From the NCBI GenBank assembly GCA_029204225.1, contig CM055093.1, forward strand, positions 19,644,041 through 19,708,040: a stretch of DNA of 64,000 bases. Direction: 5' to 3'. The DNA comes from Diphasiastrum complanatum. Its lineage: Eukaryota > Streptophyta > Lycopodiopsida > Lycopodiales > Lycopodiaceae. This document shows, in pieces, positions 1-11,600 of this stretch. The position numbers and the translations under genes are program-made. The notes beneath the pieces were generated by a model. It had not been told where the DNA came from and made no database searches. It was given only the letters and a program-made list of their open reading frames with translations. Each line of letters begins with the position of its first letter. The stretch's first letter is position 1.

Positions 1-59
1 CATGTTATTTCATTTGGCCAGTAGGCAATAATTTTTTGTTACTTTCAATCAATTTGCAG

Positions 60-2708
60 ATATGCCATGAATTTGAGAGGTTCAGCACTTACTTGACCGA
101 CATCAAGGTTGCCGTGTTTTATGGAGGAGTTAGCATCAAGGTACACAAGGACCTGTTGAAAAATGAGTGCCCACATGTTGTGGTTGGTACTCCTGGAAGG
201 ATCTTGCAATTGGCAAGGGAAAAGGACTTGAACCTGAAGAGTGTCAGACACTTTATTCTTGATGAATGTGACAAGATGCTCGAATCTTTGGGTAAGTAAT
301 GTGCCTTTCTTGCATGTTCAGTATCTCTCTAAGGTCTAGCTTTTTGTGGCTCGAAGCTTCCTGCCTTTATCACCGCTGAAGGGTAATGTGTATGGCTAGA
401 GGCTTGGCTTTCTTCAATTAGTGAATATCTGGTAGTGGTTGATCTTGCTATGAGTAGCATCAACTGTTAGGTTTCAGTATAGTGACTTTGCTGCATATTC
501 ATCTCTGATATCATTCAGTTTTATAGATATGCGAAGAGATGTACAGGAAATTTTCAAGCTGACCCCTCACGACAAACAAGTGATGATGTTCTCTGCAACA
601 TTGAGCAAGGATATTCGTCCTGTCTGCAAAAGGTTTATGCAAGATGTATGTCTCATGGCCAATTTCTTCCTCCACATCACATGGCATAGCAGGAAGTTTG
701 AGAATGAATGTGTTGGTACTCCTTAATCTTCTTCAAAGAAATTTTTGCCGACCTGGGGCTGTTTTTGCCATGCATTCGGAAGCTCAGGCAATGTTGTTAT
801 TGAGGTGCAAGGTTTATGGGTATTGAGTCTAGCTAGTATATCACTCAATGGATTTAGTGGACCCTGGAGAAAGGGATTTGTGGTGGGTTTGTAAAAATTT
901 TGTTTTCTATGAGCTGCAGCCCCATTGCTCTTGGTCTTCTTTCTTTTCTCTTCAGATTCAGTAGACAAAAACTGGTAAAAAAGGATATGTACATTAATTT
1001 TTATATCTGAGAAAGCTCAGCCTTATTCCAATGGTCAGCTTCACCCTCGGTCATGTATTAGTTGCAAAACTGCTATTTGGACTGCGGAGAATCAAGTGCC
1101 ATGGAGCAGGTGGTTCTTTGTAGCAGGTTTTCTCCTTACCTTTTGTTATTTGTCGTTCTTTTCATTTACAGCCTATGGAGATCTATGTGGACGATGAAGC
1201 GAAGTTGACACTGCATGGACTGGTGCAGGTATAGTTTAGATAAGCCATCTTCAATTCAAGTTGACTCTTTTAGTCAGATTGATGCTCTCCCTTAATAAGG
1301 ACTTAATTGATGTGGACATTTACTTTTCCAGCACTATATCAAGCTCAGTGAGGTGGAGAAGAATCGAAAGTTGAATGATCTCCTCGATGCTCTGGATTTC
1401 AATCAGGTTGTAATATTTGTGAAGAGTGTGAGTCGTGCTGCAGAGTTGAATAAATTGCTTGTGGAGTGCAACTTCCCATCTATCTGCATTCATTCTGGCA
1501 TGTCTCAAGAGGAAAGGTTAGTACCCCTAAAGAATGATACCAAACCAAGCATTTGATCTCCTTTAACCTGATATCTTGATATGTCCTAATGTATGTTTAA
1601 CTTATTGAACATTGTTAGAAGGAACAATCAATATTAGTACTCTAGTGCCAGATGTGATTTAAACACCAAGGAGTCGTTCATTGGAGATTTGTCAGACTTG
1701 CAATAAGTCTCTTTTCATTTTTCCTAGATAAGCACACATCATTCTCAAGGATGAAACTTATTGCATTAATTTTGTATTTGCTTATTCCAGGCTGACTCGT
1801 TATAAGGGGTTCAAGGAAGGGCACAAACGGATTTTGGTGGCTACTGACCTTGTGGGGAGGGGAATAGACATTGAGCGTGTAAACATAGTGATCAATTATG
1901 ATATGCCTGACTCAGCTGACCCGTATCTGCACAGGGTAGAATTTTCTTTACTTGGTGGTCTAGGTTATATCTGGTTTTGCTGATTAGTCTAAAGCGTTCT
2001 ATTTTCATTTTGCAAAATAACTATGCAAACTGCAGGTTGGAAGAGCTGGTCGTTTTGGCACTAAGGGTCTTGCCATAACTTTTGTGGCATCCGCTTCGGA
2101 CTCCGACGTTTTGAACCAGGCATTTCTCTTTGTGCTGTAACTGCGAAACATGACTACTGATCATCTCTGTGGCAACTCAAAGTTTTTTTACTTAGATTGC
2201 CCTAAAGTTGGTCAATGAATTTACAGGTACAAGAGCGCTTTGAAGTGGATATCAAGGAACTTCCGGAGCAAATTGATACTTCAACCTACAGTGAGTAAAC
2301 TGAATTTTGCTATTTAGAACTGTAGTGTCTCGGTTGCAGAAAAATGATTTTATAAGAGCTACTTTGTCAAATGTTCCCATCGTTGTGGCATGTTTGTTAA
2401 TTAGAAATAACTTATCTCTTTGGGTTTACTATTCAAGACTTCATAGTTACACGAACCGCTGTTTGAGTCGTTCGAATTGTTCGGAGTGGGTTTAAACAGG
2501 AAAAAAAAACCCCAAAAAAAAGAAAAAAATGTTAAATTTTTTGTTTCCCCAGGTCGAACTGTTTTCCGATTCGAACCGGACGAATATGCCGATTTGAATC
2601 TGCTGTTAACCTTCAAATTTCTTTTAGAGTTTTGAATTGAATTTTTTTAGATATCTTTCAACTCATTAGATTCTGTATATATGTCATCACATTCCAGTGT
2701 CGTCGTAG
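60..2708 (+). CDS. UAP56: UAP56/RH15/RH56-type DEAD-box RNA helicase, 3' part (8 coding exons)
   Basis: Nuclear ATP-dependent RNA helicase; the UAP56/Sub2/DDX39B family acts in spliceosome assembly and, within TREX, in mRNA export. Exons read as 60-291, 527-645, 1172-1228, 1332-1516, 1791-1935, 2036-2119, 2227-2290 and 2698-2708, giving 298 residues; about 130 N-terminal residues of a usual ~427 lie left of the window. Visible helicase motifs are VVGTPGR (Ib), LDECD (II), FSATLSK (III), IFVKSVSRA (IV), [10 protein letters not shown] (V) and [10 protein letters not shown] (VI). All splice phases join in frame. The last exon is only 11 nt and ends in M-S-S-stop, where I recall plant homologues ending MPS. 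A proline precedes YLHR where I recall threonine in plants. No stop or frameshift is seen, so the gene looks functional. Exon 6 uses a GC donor. Confidence 0.93.
2120..2226 (+). other. GC-AG intron of the UAP56 gene
   Basis: The exon coding ...SDVLNQ ends in CAG and is followed by GCATTT, not GT. The next exon ([15 protein letters not shown]) starts after TTACAG. The protein join is exact and in phase 0, so the intron must start with GC. The donor after GC is weak compared with the usual GCAAGT. Confidence 0.8.
2455..2620 (-). repeat. TTCGAACC-rich dispersed repeat, copy A, in last UAP56 intron
   Basis: Degenerate GTTCGAAT and GATTCGAACCGG motifs flank an A-rich core (A9, C4, A8). Conceptual translation of the minus strand (Phe-rich core, then [15 protein letters not shown]) parallels the plus-strand translation of the copy near 4.8 kb (FEPAPNGSNNSNRGS). 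These are therefore two copies of one repeat in opposite orientation. It lies inside intron 2291-2697. Confidence 0.6.
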
Positions 2709-3422
2709 AACTAGTTGCTTCAGTATCTTGTCATGATATTGTTATCCTGTATTATGTGGTTATTTTTTGCTCTGCTTTGTTACGATATCTTAATGTGTTG
2801 TAATTGAAGCCCTAAAAGATGACAAGTTCACTTTACCAGTGAAGCTTTTTCTGGACGGTTTTATTGTTGTCGGAGGTTGCCATTTTATTGATGGTTGTTC
2901 TCCATTGGTCAATCTATGAAATCCAAGATGTAAAATTTTTTGTACTTGGGCTCCATTTCTTTAGATTATTCCAAATCATGTCCAGTTACTTTTTTTTGAT
3001 TGTAGGATGTAGGCAGAGCACTCTCTCTACAACTTCTACCAGTTTCTCTCCATGCTTGGCATGTGCTTATGGTCGTAATTACTGTAATAGTAATTATAAT
3101 GAAGATAAAGTGACTCTTAGTCTTAGGTAGTCAGTGTTTAGTTTGTAAGTTTCATGTAGTTCTTGTTTTGCACACGACTAGTCTTGTAACATGCTCATTC
3201 ACGCATTTTCAACACCTCATTTTCAGCTTTTTAATCTCCCTTCTGGCCTTGATTATTCGATTCAGTAATTTTTCGGTTTCTAGCACCAATGTTTGCTTTT
3301 CTAGTGACTGTATCGCCTTAACATTTGCTTGCCTCTTAGACCTAGTAGACCATATGTTTTTACGTTATCTTATACAATATATAGCATCTGCTGCATATCT
3401 TGCCAGAAATCTATTGTTGCCT
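2709..3422. other. UAP56 3' UTR and spacer
   Basis: Downstream of the UAP56 stop. T-rich sequence with no clear single poly(A) signal; no gene recognised. The short ORFs here have no recognisable protein features. Confidence 0.5.
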
Positions 3423-4640
3423 TCATCTTGAGACCTTTGAGACCCATGAAATGAAGACATGAGCTCTTGGTTCAAAACCGTACATCAACATGAACGGAGT
3501 ATAATTTGTCGTTGAGTGCTTAGCGCTATTATACGCAAACTCAATCACATTGGGAGATACCTTTCCCAATTTGACTCTCCTGGAAACATATGCACAAAGC
3601 ATATCCTCCATAGATTGGTTAGTGTACTCAATTTGACCATCCGACTCTAGATGATCTGATGGCCCTAGACTCAATATCGTTCACTGAACACAAGTTGCCA
3701 GAACTTGCTAGTGAATTTGGTGTCTTGGTCATCGACAATATCATTCGACGAACCGTACAACCTAAACCACTTTTGTACAAAAAGTTGAGCAATTTGAAAT
3801 GCTTTCACAAAAGACTTGGTTTGAATGAATTGCGCCACTTTGGTTAGTATGTCAACCACTATGCATATGGCATCATTTTGCTTCCCCATCCGAGGTAGCC
3901 AACCACAAAATCCATGGAAATACTTTATCATTTCCTCTTAAGAATTTCCAATGGAAGTAAGAAACCAACTGCCTTAACTATCTTACCACACTTACATACA
4001 TATGCCTTCGGTTGATTTTTCATTTTTGGCCAACAAAAAGCTCGTCTTACTAAATCAAGTGTTATCTGTATACTTGGATGACTTGCACATGGGTTGTCAT
4101 GGCATTCTAACAAGATTTGGCCCTCAATATCTTCAATATTTGGTATACATACTTTTCTATTCCAGAAAAGTAAGCCATTCTTAATGGAATAATTTCTCTG
4201 TACAATCCCTTTAAAGATATTGGTCCTACACAAATCTCTAAGAAAAAGGTACAATTTGGATTGGATCTCAAAAAAGCTTAATTGATTAACCTTTCCAATC
4301 CGACTTAAGGCATTTGTGAGTTTGCTACGCAATTTTATGTACCTTTTGGTATTTGAACATTATACTGTGACCTTCATGTCTTGTGACCCCGCATCATAGG
4401 CATACTTGAGACTTAAGTGATTGATGCTCAGTAACTATTGAAAATCTAATGTCCCCCAATTTTCAATGCATTAATCATAGCAAAAAGCTCTTATCATAGG
4501 TGGAATTGCACCTCATAGCAGGATCTACTTACTTTCAGACACAATTGGCCTACCATCTTGATATAAGATTGCCCCTACAACATAGTCGCTAGCATTCGTC
4601 TCAAGCACAAAAGGTTTGTGAGGATTTCTGGTCTTTGCGA
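3423..4640 (-). pseudogene. Ty3/gypsy (chromovirus-like) RNase H-integrase remnant
   Basis: Read on the minus strand, in order: an RNase H start with FVLETNASDYVVGAIL near 4600, an integrase zinc-binding stretch (ILLECHDNP, LVRRAFCWPKM) at about 4180-4000, an integrase core (IVVDILTKVAQF, then DDQDTKFTSKFW) at about 3890-3690, and the integrase C-terminal side with AYNSAKHSTTNYTPF and MLMYGFEPR at about 3550-3450. The wording of the last motif matches chromovirus integrases. Frameshifts separate the blocks; reverse transcriptase and gag are missing. The primer-site-like sequence and LTR-like block at 5.12-5.7 kb lie in the right place to be its 5' end, though about 500 bp of other sequence intervenes. 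Confidence 0.85.
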
Positions 4641-4744
4641 AGGTCTCTTGGTTCATAGTGGATCGTTTCTTTGTTCCACTTGGTCCAGAAGGTACATCCC
4701 TCGCCTTTTCTTTTCCTTTCTTTGAAAAGGACTTCTTGCCCTTT

Positions 4745-4990
4745 GCCTGGGGCCAAACGTTACAAGCTGATTCGAATTGGGCCGATTCGACCGGTTCGAA
4801 CCGGCCAGGCTGGTTCGAACCGTTTCCAGTTTGAACCGATTTTTTTTTTCCAAACCATTTTTTTTTTTTGGCTTTTTTGGCTTTTTAAAAGAAAATCTGG
4901 TTCGAACCAGATTTTGGTTTGAACCGGCTCCGAATGGTTCGAACAATTCGAACCGTGGTTCGAGGTTCGAATTGCGATTCGTGCAACTAT
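4745..4990 (+). repeat. TTCGAACC-rich dispersed repeat, copy B
   Basis: Dense array of TTCGAACC/GGTTCGAA palindromic motifs around two long T tracts (T9 and T11-12). Phe-rich conceptual ORFs here are by-products of the T tracts. It lies between the gypsy remnant and its putative primer site, and is the same repeat family as the one in the last UAP56 intron. Confidence 0.65.
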
Positions 4991-5122
4991 GCCTCGGGCT
5001 GTTACAATGGCTTCAAAACCCTAATTTGGGGCTTCTTGTGACATTTCAAATTTTTTTACGTAAACGGCCGGAAACTTACAGTTCGTTTTGATGGAACGAT
5101 TAACCTGACACACGGTTCGCGG

Positions 5123-5135
5123 TGGTCTGATACCA
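5123..5135 (-). promoter_or_regulatory. Primer-binding-like site (tRNA-iMet type)
   Basis: The minus strand reads TGGTATCAGA, the core of the usual complement to the initiator tRNA-Met 3' end, two bases inside a TGTAACA end that would close a 5' LTR on the minus strand. It fits the orientation of the gypsy pol remnant at 3.4-4.6 kb. Confidence 0.55.
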
Positions 5136-5137
5136 AT

Positions 5138-5740
5138 TGTTACAAACTCTAAAACCATAAACTGCTAGATGCCGGTTAGGCACAAGAAACCGAACGTTCG
5201 TGTTCCACTATACTGTACGGTCCAATCTAGATCCATCCTCTGCGCCCTAGCTTGTGACTTGAAGCAAGTAGGATTTTTGAAGAACTTTTTGAAAAAATAA
5301 ATTTCTTTTGGAGCTGCTTTGGCTAGCATGTTGGTGTGCTAGTCGTGTAAATTATAAAATAGAAAAGTTGTAGGAAAACAAGAGTCAAGGCATCAAGATC
5401 TAGCTATCAATCAATTTCCACAAGACACAAGAGAGAAGAGGCTAGGCGCCCTCCTCTAAGAGAGGGAGAGAGAGAACACAACAACACAAGTAATGAAGAG
5501 CAATGCTTAGCCAAAACTGAAAAATGTGACACAATAAGCCAATATGACCTACTTACTGAATGTAGGGCACCCCCAAAAGTCAAGATAAGGCTCCTAAACC
5601 AAATTAGACCTCTAAGGACCCACGAGTCAGTACATGACCAAAATTGGGTCCATCACAAATTAAGACAAACATAAGATGGCCTAAATAACTAAATACCCAT
5701 GGTTACACATATCTCGACCTTTTGGGTCAAAGTAACTTAT
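5138..5740 (-). repeat. Probable 5' LTR of the minus-strand gypsy remnant (outer end unresolved)
   Basis: Starts at TGTTACA on the plus strand, immediately outside the primer-like site. No coding sequence; contains a short GA-rich patch near 5460. The outer end is not defined: copia coding sequence begins at about 5745, and no second LTR copy is present to compare. Confidence 0.4.
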
Positions 5741-5744
5741 GGAT

Positions 5745-6764
5745 TAACTTTAGTCTTGATCTCCACCCCAATCCGAGTCACTAAAACCAACCAAACATGC
5801 ATCATCACAAGCAGGAAAAATCAGTCCATGACTTCTTGTTCCTTGAAGATATCGAAAGATCCTCTTCAACGCTTTCCAATGTGATGTCATCGGGGCATGC
5901 ATGAATTGACTCATGAGTGAGACACTATAAGAAATGTCTGGTCTTGAATTACATTGGTAAATGAGATAACCAATAGCTTGACAATATAAAGTAGTATCAA
6001 ATGATTCACCATTACTTCCTCATTGAGATCACCATTGAGGAATGCTGTCTTTATGTCAAGTTGCCGCAAACGCCAACCAAAATGGGTAGCCAAAGAAGTT
6101 ACTACCCTCATAGTAGTCATCCGAGCAGCAGGAGAAAAAGTCTCCTCATAATCATTCCCCTTTTGCTGAGCATAGCCTTTGGCAACAAGCCTTGCCTTGT
6201 ACCTTTCAATGGTACCATCTGCCTTATACTTGATTTTGTATACCCATTTAGAACCAATTGCCTTCTTCCCGTGAGGAAGATCAACAAGAATCCAAATCTG
6301 GTTCTTCATGAGTGAGTCATACTCATCTTGCATCGCATCCTCCCAACATTCTACTCCCTTGGCCTGCATCAGGTTTTTTCTGCAACGTCTCCATGAGATG
6401 TAAGAGCAAAATCTGAAAAATCAGCATAGTCCACTGATTTTGTGGAGGCACATGTCTTTCTATGATAAAATGAACTTACTTTGCTGTCTTGCAAAGTCGA
6501 CAACAGCCACCGTGGAACTGTTTGAGGCTGTCCAACAGCCATGTCTCTTCTTGCAATTTGCTGTCCAAGATCTTCCGACACTGCACTTGGCTGTCCAAGA
6601 TCTTCCAAAATTGGTCCTTGCTGTCCAACAGTTCCTGCAGGCTGATTTTGTGCAACAATGGGCGGTTCTTGATGAACATTAGGCTCTAAACTTGATGAGG
6701 TGTTGGGCAGTTCAAAACTGGTTGATTGTTGCCCCTTATCTCCAGAAATAGAAAATGTTACCAA
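5745..6764 (-). pseudogene. Ty1/copia pol remnant: linker, RT N-terminus, RNase H piece
   Basis: Minus strand. A Gln/Ser/Pro-rich linker (6764-6369) with an imperfect repeat around GTCCAAGATCTTCC is followed by the start of copia reverse transcriptase: W-x-x-AMQDEYDSL, GSKWVYKIKYKADG, YKARLVAKGYAQ, DYEETFSPAARM, QLDIKTAFLNGDL. Just after NGDLNEEV the sequence jumps, near 6003, to a later part of pol and shifts frame. There LYCQAIGYLIYQCN and SRPDISYSVSLMSQF are readable in another frame, then HWKALKRIFRYLQGT and GFSDSDWGGD, ending near 5755. The YVDD region is deleted, so it is non-functional. Confidence 0.88.
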
Positions 6765-8052
6765 TCAACTGGTTGGGATCAACAGTCATAGCGGTCCCCA
6801 TGGAGGAGGTTGTCGCCATGGTTTCTGATGGCATATCCTCGGTAGGATCCATCACACAAAAAGAAAGTAGTGCTCTTGGGGGACACCACATCTCAAGAAG
6901 ATAATGATTAGCAACATTTCAAAATTTGGAAGTAAACAATTGTGACATAGATAGATGCCATGTGGGCAAAAAGTGCCACGTAGGGTGCTGTGCAAGTAGT
7001 CGGACTTGTGTATGGCTTGTTTTTGCAAGTTAATTTTGCAGGTTGCTTTTAAAGGTGACCGCACTGCCACAATTTCTTTTGCAAGAAACAACCTCTTTGA
7101 TGCCCAAAGAAACTTAATTGCAACCAAAAACCCTAATTTGCAAGAGACCCTACTTTTTTTCAAGGGAAAGAGTGAAACGATTGCACTTGAACACAAGGTT
7201 CGCCGGCTTTGACTTTCAACTATTATAACCACCCATGATCCGTTGAGTCTAGTAGGTACACAACATCACAAGAAGCTGGACGTCGATGATCCACCCCGCC
7301 ATACTAAGTTTAAGCCCACCCTTCGTGCCCTAGCCATCAAGCGTAGGCTGAAGCTGTAACCATCCTCTAGTGATGGCAATGTCCCATACCATTGTCATCA
7401 CCTTTGGGCAGCAACCACCCAAGTCTGGCTAGCCCAAACAACAAGATCATCCTAGCATGCACTAGTGCTCCTACCTCGTCCAATTCCTTGGAAGAGAGAA
7501 TGAATTCTTAAGAGGGTTGCTCCTCCTATATATGTATAAGGGTCATAGGACGCCCAAGAAGGGTCCTACCCCTATACATAGATAGGCCATGGAAGGCCTC
7601 CCCTGGAACCTAGTCATAAGGCCAAGGCATGACGATGTCCGCACCTCAAGTGGGTGTAGCGTTTATGAGCCTGGAGAGTTCCATAACACTAGTGGTTGAA
7701 TAAGTGTCTCCTATTTCTTGAATGGCCCCACAAAAGTGCTACCAAAGCCTAGAAGTGGCTTATAAGCCCAAGAACTCAGCTATGATGTCGATATTGGATT
7801 ACGAGGACTTTGTAGAACGGTAAAGGTGGGAGATGAGAGCTAAAATTGTTGGGATACTAGCATCGGTTTTTTAGCGAATAGGCTATGGTTGCGATGGTTT
7901 TGAGAAGATCCCTATTAACGGTTTTGGGGTTGCATTGATTTGAAATAGCATCGATGGATCAACTGATGATGGCTAGCACCATTTTAATTGGATGGTTGAT
8001 GGCATTGATTGCTAGCATTGAACATGGCAGCGAGAGGTTCTAGCGATTGAGG

Positions 8053-8101
<49 letters not shown>

Positions 8102-8642
8102 AGTACTTTTGTTGAAGATGATGGACAAGAAGTGCAAACTCTGTGGCTGTCTATGCTAGTCCCTTATGAAACTAGGGGTTAGCAACCATCTTTTGTAGCT
8201 CCTCGTTACAAAAGTTGCATATGCTCCAACACTACTAGATGGTAGGCAAAGTGAGTAGTATTGGGCTTTCTAAGGCAAGTCTAGGGAGTGCCCTCACCAT
8301 ATGCCCCCATCTTAGCTTAGTTGGATGTATTGTTTGTGGCCACTTCCACAACATTGGCAAGGCCCATATCCTCTATGACATCTAGTGCTCCTTATCTCTA
8401 TGTTGTTGGTAGGTTGTGTCAACCGATGCATAGCTTATGTGGGGTCTTTTCATCAAGGTACATAGTCATATGATTTAGATCCAAGGGGTACAATTTACAA
8501 TATGTAATCAACATAGACATTACGTCTAACACCTACTGTCTGTTCCCTGGATTTAGCCACATCCGTGGATAAATGTTTATACCCCACTATCAACCTATGT
8601 GCATATTGATTGACTGTCTAGTTGCTGTCATGTTGCTAACAA
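6765..8642. other. Spacer without recognisable gene
   Basis: Mixed sequence with no protein family recognised on either strand. A minus ORF at 7232-6852 and plus ORFs near 7.0 kb show no domain. A (GA)n tract lies at 8056-8097. Probably old, unrecognisable transposon sequence. Confidence 0.5.
8056..8097 (+). repeat. (GA)n microsatellite, about 42 bp
   Basis: Uninterrupted GA dinucleotides. Confidence 0.98.
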
Positions 8643-11600
8643 ATGTGCACCGAGTCTTATGAGTATGTTGACATTTGTTGCCCACAGTATGGACATTTCC
8701 ACCTGCATGCACCCAAGCTAATGTACCCATTCCCATTGGTATCAATCAACGCCACATGTAGCTCCTGTTGGAGGCATGATTCTCAGGCTCTTGAGAATCA
8801 ACTATTAGCATATGTAAAAGAAGATTCCAATATCGAGATGCGGTGGCTATCAGTTATCAATGAGTATTCAAATACTCATAGTAGGTTTTTATGCGGAAAA
8901 TCCAATATCAGACCAGCACTATTTTAGGCATTAAATAACCATCTACATTGGGCATGCCAATTTTTATGGAGCATGTTTGGAAACTTTCTAATATGGAGCT
9001 ATGCCACAAGTGTAACTGTTAAGGCATAGAAACTTTTTGCAAGTGTGTTATATGTTGTTGCAACTAAGTGAATTGATTACAAACTAGGCATCTTCACATA
9101 TGCGATGGGCTTATGAAAATTATAGCTTTCAAATGAATTGTAGCTCTTCTTGTTTTTATCTCTTCCTTAAAGGGGGCAACATGTATCATGTTTATTGACC
9201 TTAAAGTGGCATTTTCGACCTGAGATTTTTTGGCCTTCCTCTTAAAAGAAGAGAAGCCCTTGAAGGGCATTTCTTTTCAATCTAGGGCTGGTATACCTTG
9301 ATATTCCAGCAGTCCAATGTTAGTCATTTCAGTTCTTGATGCTCGAGTAACTAGCCGAAAATATTGTTTTCTGCACCTGGCGTGCTTCGTCCAACTTTTA
9401 TCACTTGCCTTTGGTTGATGTTATCAATAATCTGTCTATAATGTGCTAACCTTCAGTAAAGTTTAGTGCTAGCCCTAATGTACTTTCAGGAAGATGCTAA
9501 AGTTCCTGTTTTCAATGACATGGAATGGTTTTCTTGTGATTGTCTGTGCAGTGCCATCTTAATCTTGTTCACATATGTTCGTGTACGAGAGAATTTACGA
9601 TCCTGATAAGACCAATGCCTGAAAGTGAGACTTAGTCGTGATGACCAGCTTTTGTTGCTACTTAATGCAAGCATATGATTCTAGTGTATCATCTTTATGC
9701 AGTGTTCAAGAATGCCATCTACTCTTTTTATGAGTATGTGGAACTAGCTGATTCTGCTACCACAGAATTCAGCTGTATGTTGCAATGGGACTCCTTAACA
9801 AGTAGTCCTCTTTAAATAACATCATCTGTTATATCACCAGTTCATGCAATTGAAAGTCAGCATGTGGTGTAAGTTATTGAGAAGTGCACAAGGATAAGTA
9901 CAAGATGTGGAATCAGGACATTGTTTTGTGAGCATTCAGCCATTGCAGAGTGGTACTTGGGGTGTAATTATTGAGCTTTTTACTAAAGTATATTATTGGA
10001 GCACCTTTATGACACTGGTATTTTTCATGATGCCTGCTTCATAGTGGGGCTTTAGAACAGTGATAATATGAATGCTTTGGAGTTGAAGTGTTGAAGTAGT
10101 GACTTGGATCAATGCTATCAATACAACTGTAAGCTGTCATCAATTAAGGTCAAGTTCAATGCTATATGGCCTCAATCACTAAAACTGGCCACGCTAGAGA
10201 TACGCCACATGACAGTTTTTTGTAAGTTGAACGGGAGTGGTGCTTTTCGATGATAGCTTTATCAGCTAATCTTTTGGAATAGCTTGCTGGTTTGACATTC
10301 GAGGGCTAGTTGAGTTTTTTTTTTTCAGAATTTTGTTTTCTTTGTAATTTAATCCTATTCGTAGAACATACAATGAAGCTACCAAGTGGCCTTTTTCCAT
10401 AGAATGTGAATTATACTTGATAATGAGTTTTAGTGACTGTTGAAAATCATGTCTTATTGCTGTGACTCATCAACAGGAAAAGCCTCATCTCCGTCTGTGG
10501 AAAATTCACGTGAAAACAATTGCATTAGAGATAGATAACCTTTGCTACCTCAAGTTTTTTCAGGTGACTATTTACATTTACTATGACTTTTAAACAATCT
10601 TTTACCAAAATTACCATTACAAGACTTGTAACCATAGTTGCTGCTTCATACCCAAGATGATAGTTCATAATTTCACTAATAATTTTGAGCTCCAGATCTT
10701 AGACAATCTGATGGAATGTGCAAGTTCGAACATGGCTTGATTTGGAAATTGTAGTTCATGTTTTAAACACTTTGTTGAAAGCTGTCTATCCGAAATCCGA
10801 AGATTTCAGATGAACGAGCTTAAGAAAAATTGTTGACATGAATGTGCTTTGCATGTGTGCTAATTTTCCAGTTGGGCTTCATGCCCACTTGCACTTTGTG
10901 CTCTTATATAGCAAGTTCAAAATTAGAAGTGGTCCTCCAAATCTATCAACATTAGCCTTAGTACATTGCCTAGAGGCTTACATGGACAATGTGAGTATAG
11001 AGTTTTATTCTATGCTTCAAAATTGATTGTGATCATGAATATGGATCCAAAAAGTTTTTGTTCTTGGAATCGAAAATGCTTTACGGCTAGGAATTGCATG
11101 CCAATTCGATCATCAATGCATTTACTATAATGTCAATGCTAGACCTGCCCAATTGGTTGATGATGTTAGCACAATAGTAGGATTGGAAATTTTGAGTTGG
11201 GTTTTGTACGAATGTACTTCCTTGACTATTTCAATGGCTAAATCACCTATGTGAACGTTCTCGTGTAGCGTGTCAAATGTAACGAATACTATCGACATCC
11301 CTCTTTGAATATGTAATATGGGGTGATATCTAAGATGCGTAGCTATATGATAGGCTGATGGGTTATCGATCTATGTTGCAGAGAAAGATACTATGATGCG
11401 TCAAATTCGGAGGTCTATGATCATAGGTAGGATCTAATTGAACCTTATGAGGCTCTAAAGTAAAAATTAATCAGTCCTAATAGATCCAAATCCCTATATG
11501 ATGCTAGTAAGATTCGAGGGGATTCTATGAGGGAGTCACGAGAGGTTAAACTATTCTCACTCCTATGATAGGCCTATTGGCAACTTATTCCGAAGAGCGT

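Noticed and set aside
4671-5091. Phe-rich ORFs in the TTCGAACC repeat
   Set aside because: Open only because of T runs and repeated TTCGAACC words; no domain.
6852-7232. 126-codon minus-strand ORF
   Set aside because: No domain, no start context or conserved motif; the overlapping plus ORF is equally long in relative terms.
8643-8927. 94-codon plus-strand ORF
   Set aside because: No recognisable domain, splice structure or neighbours; within chance length for this composition.
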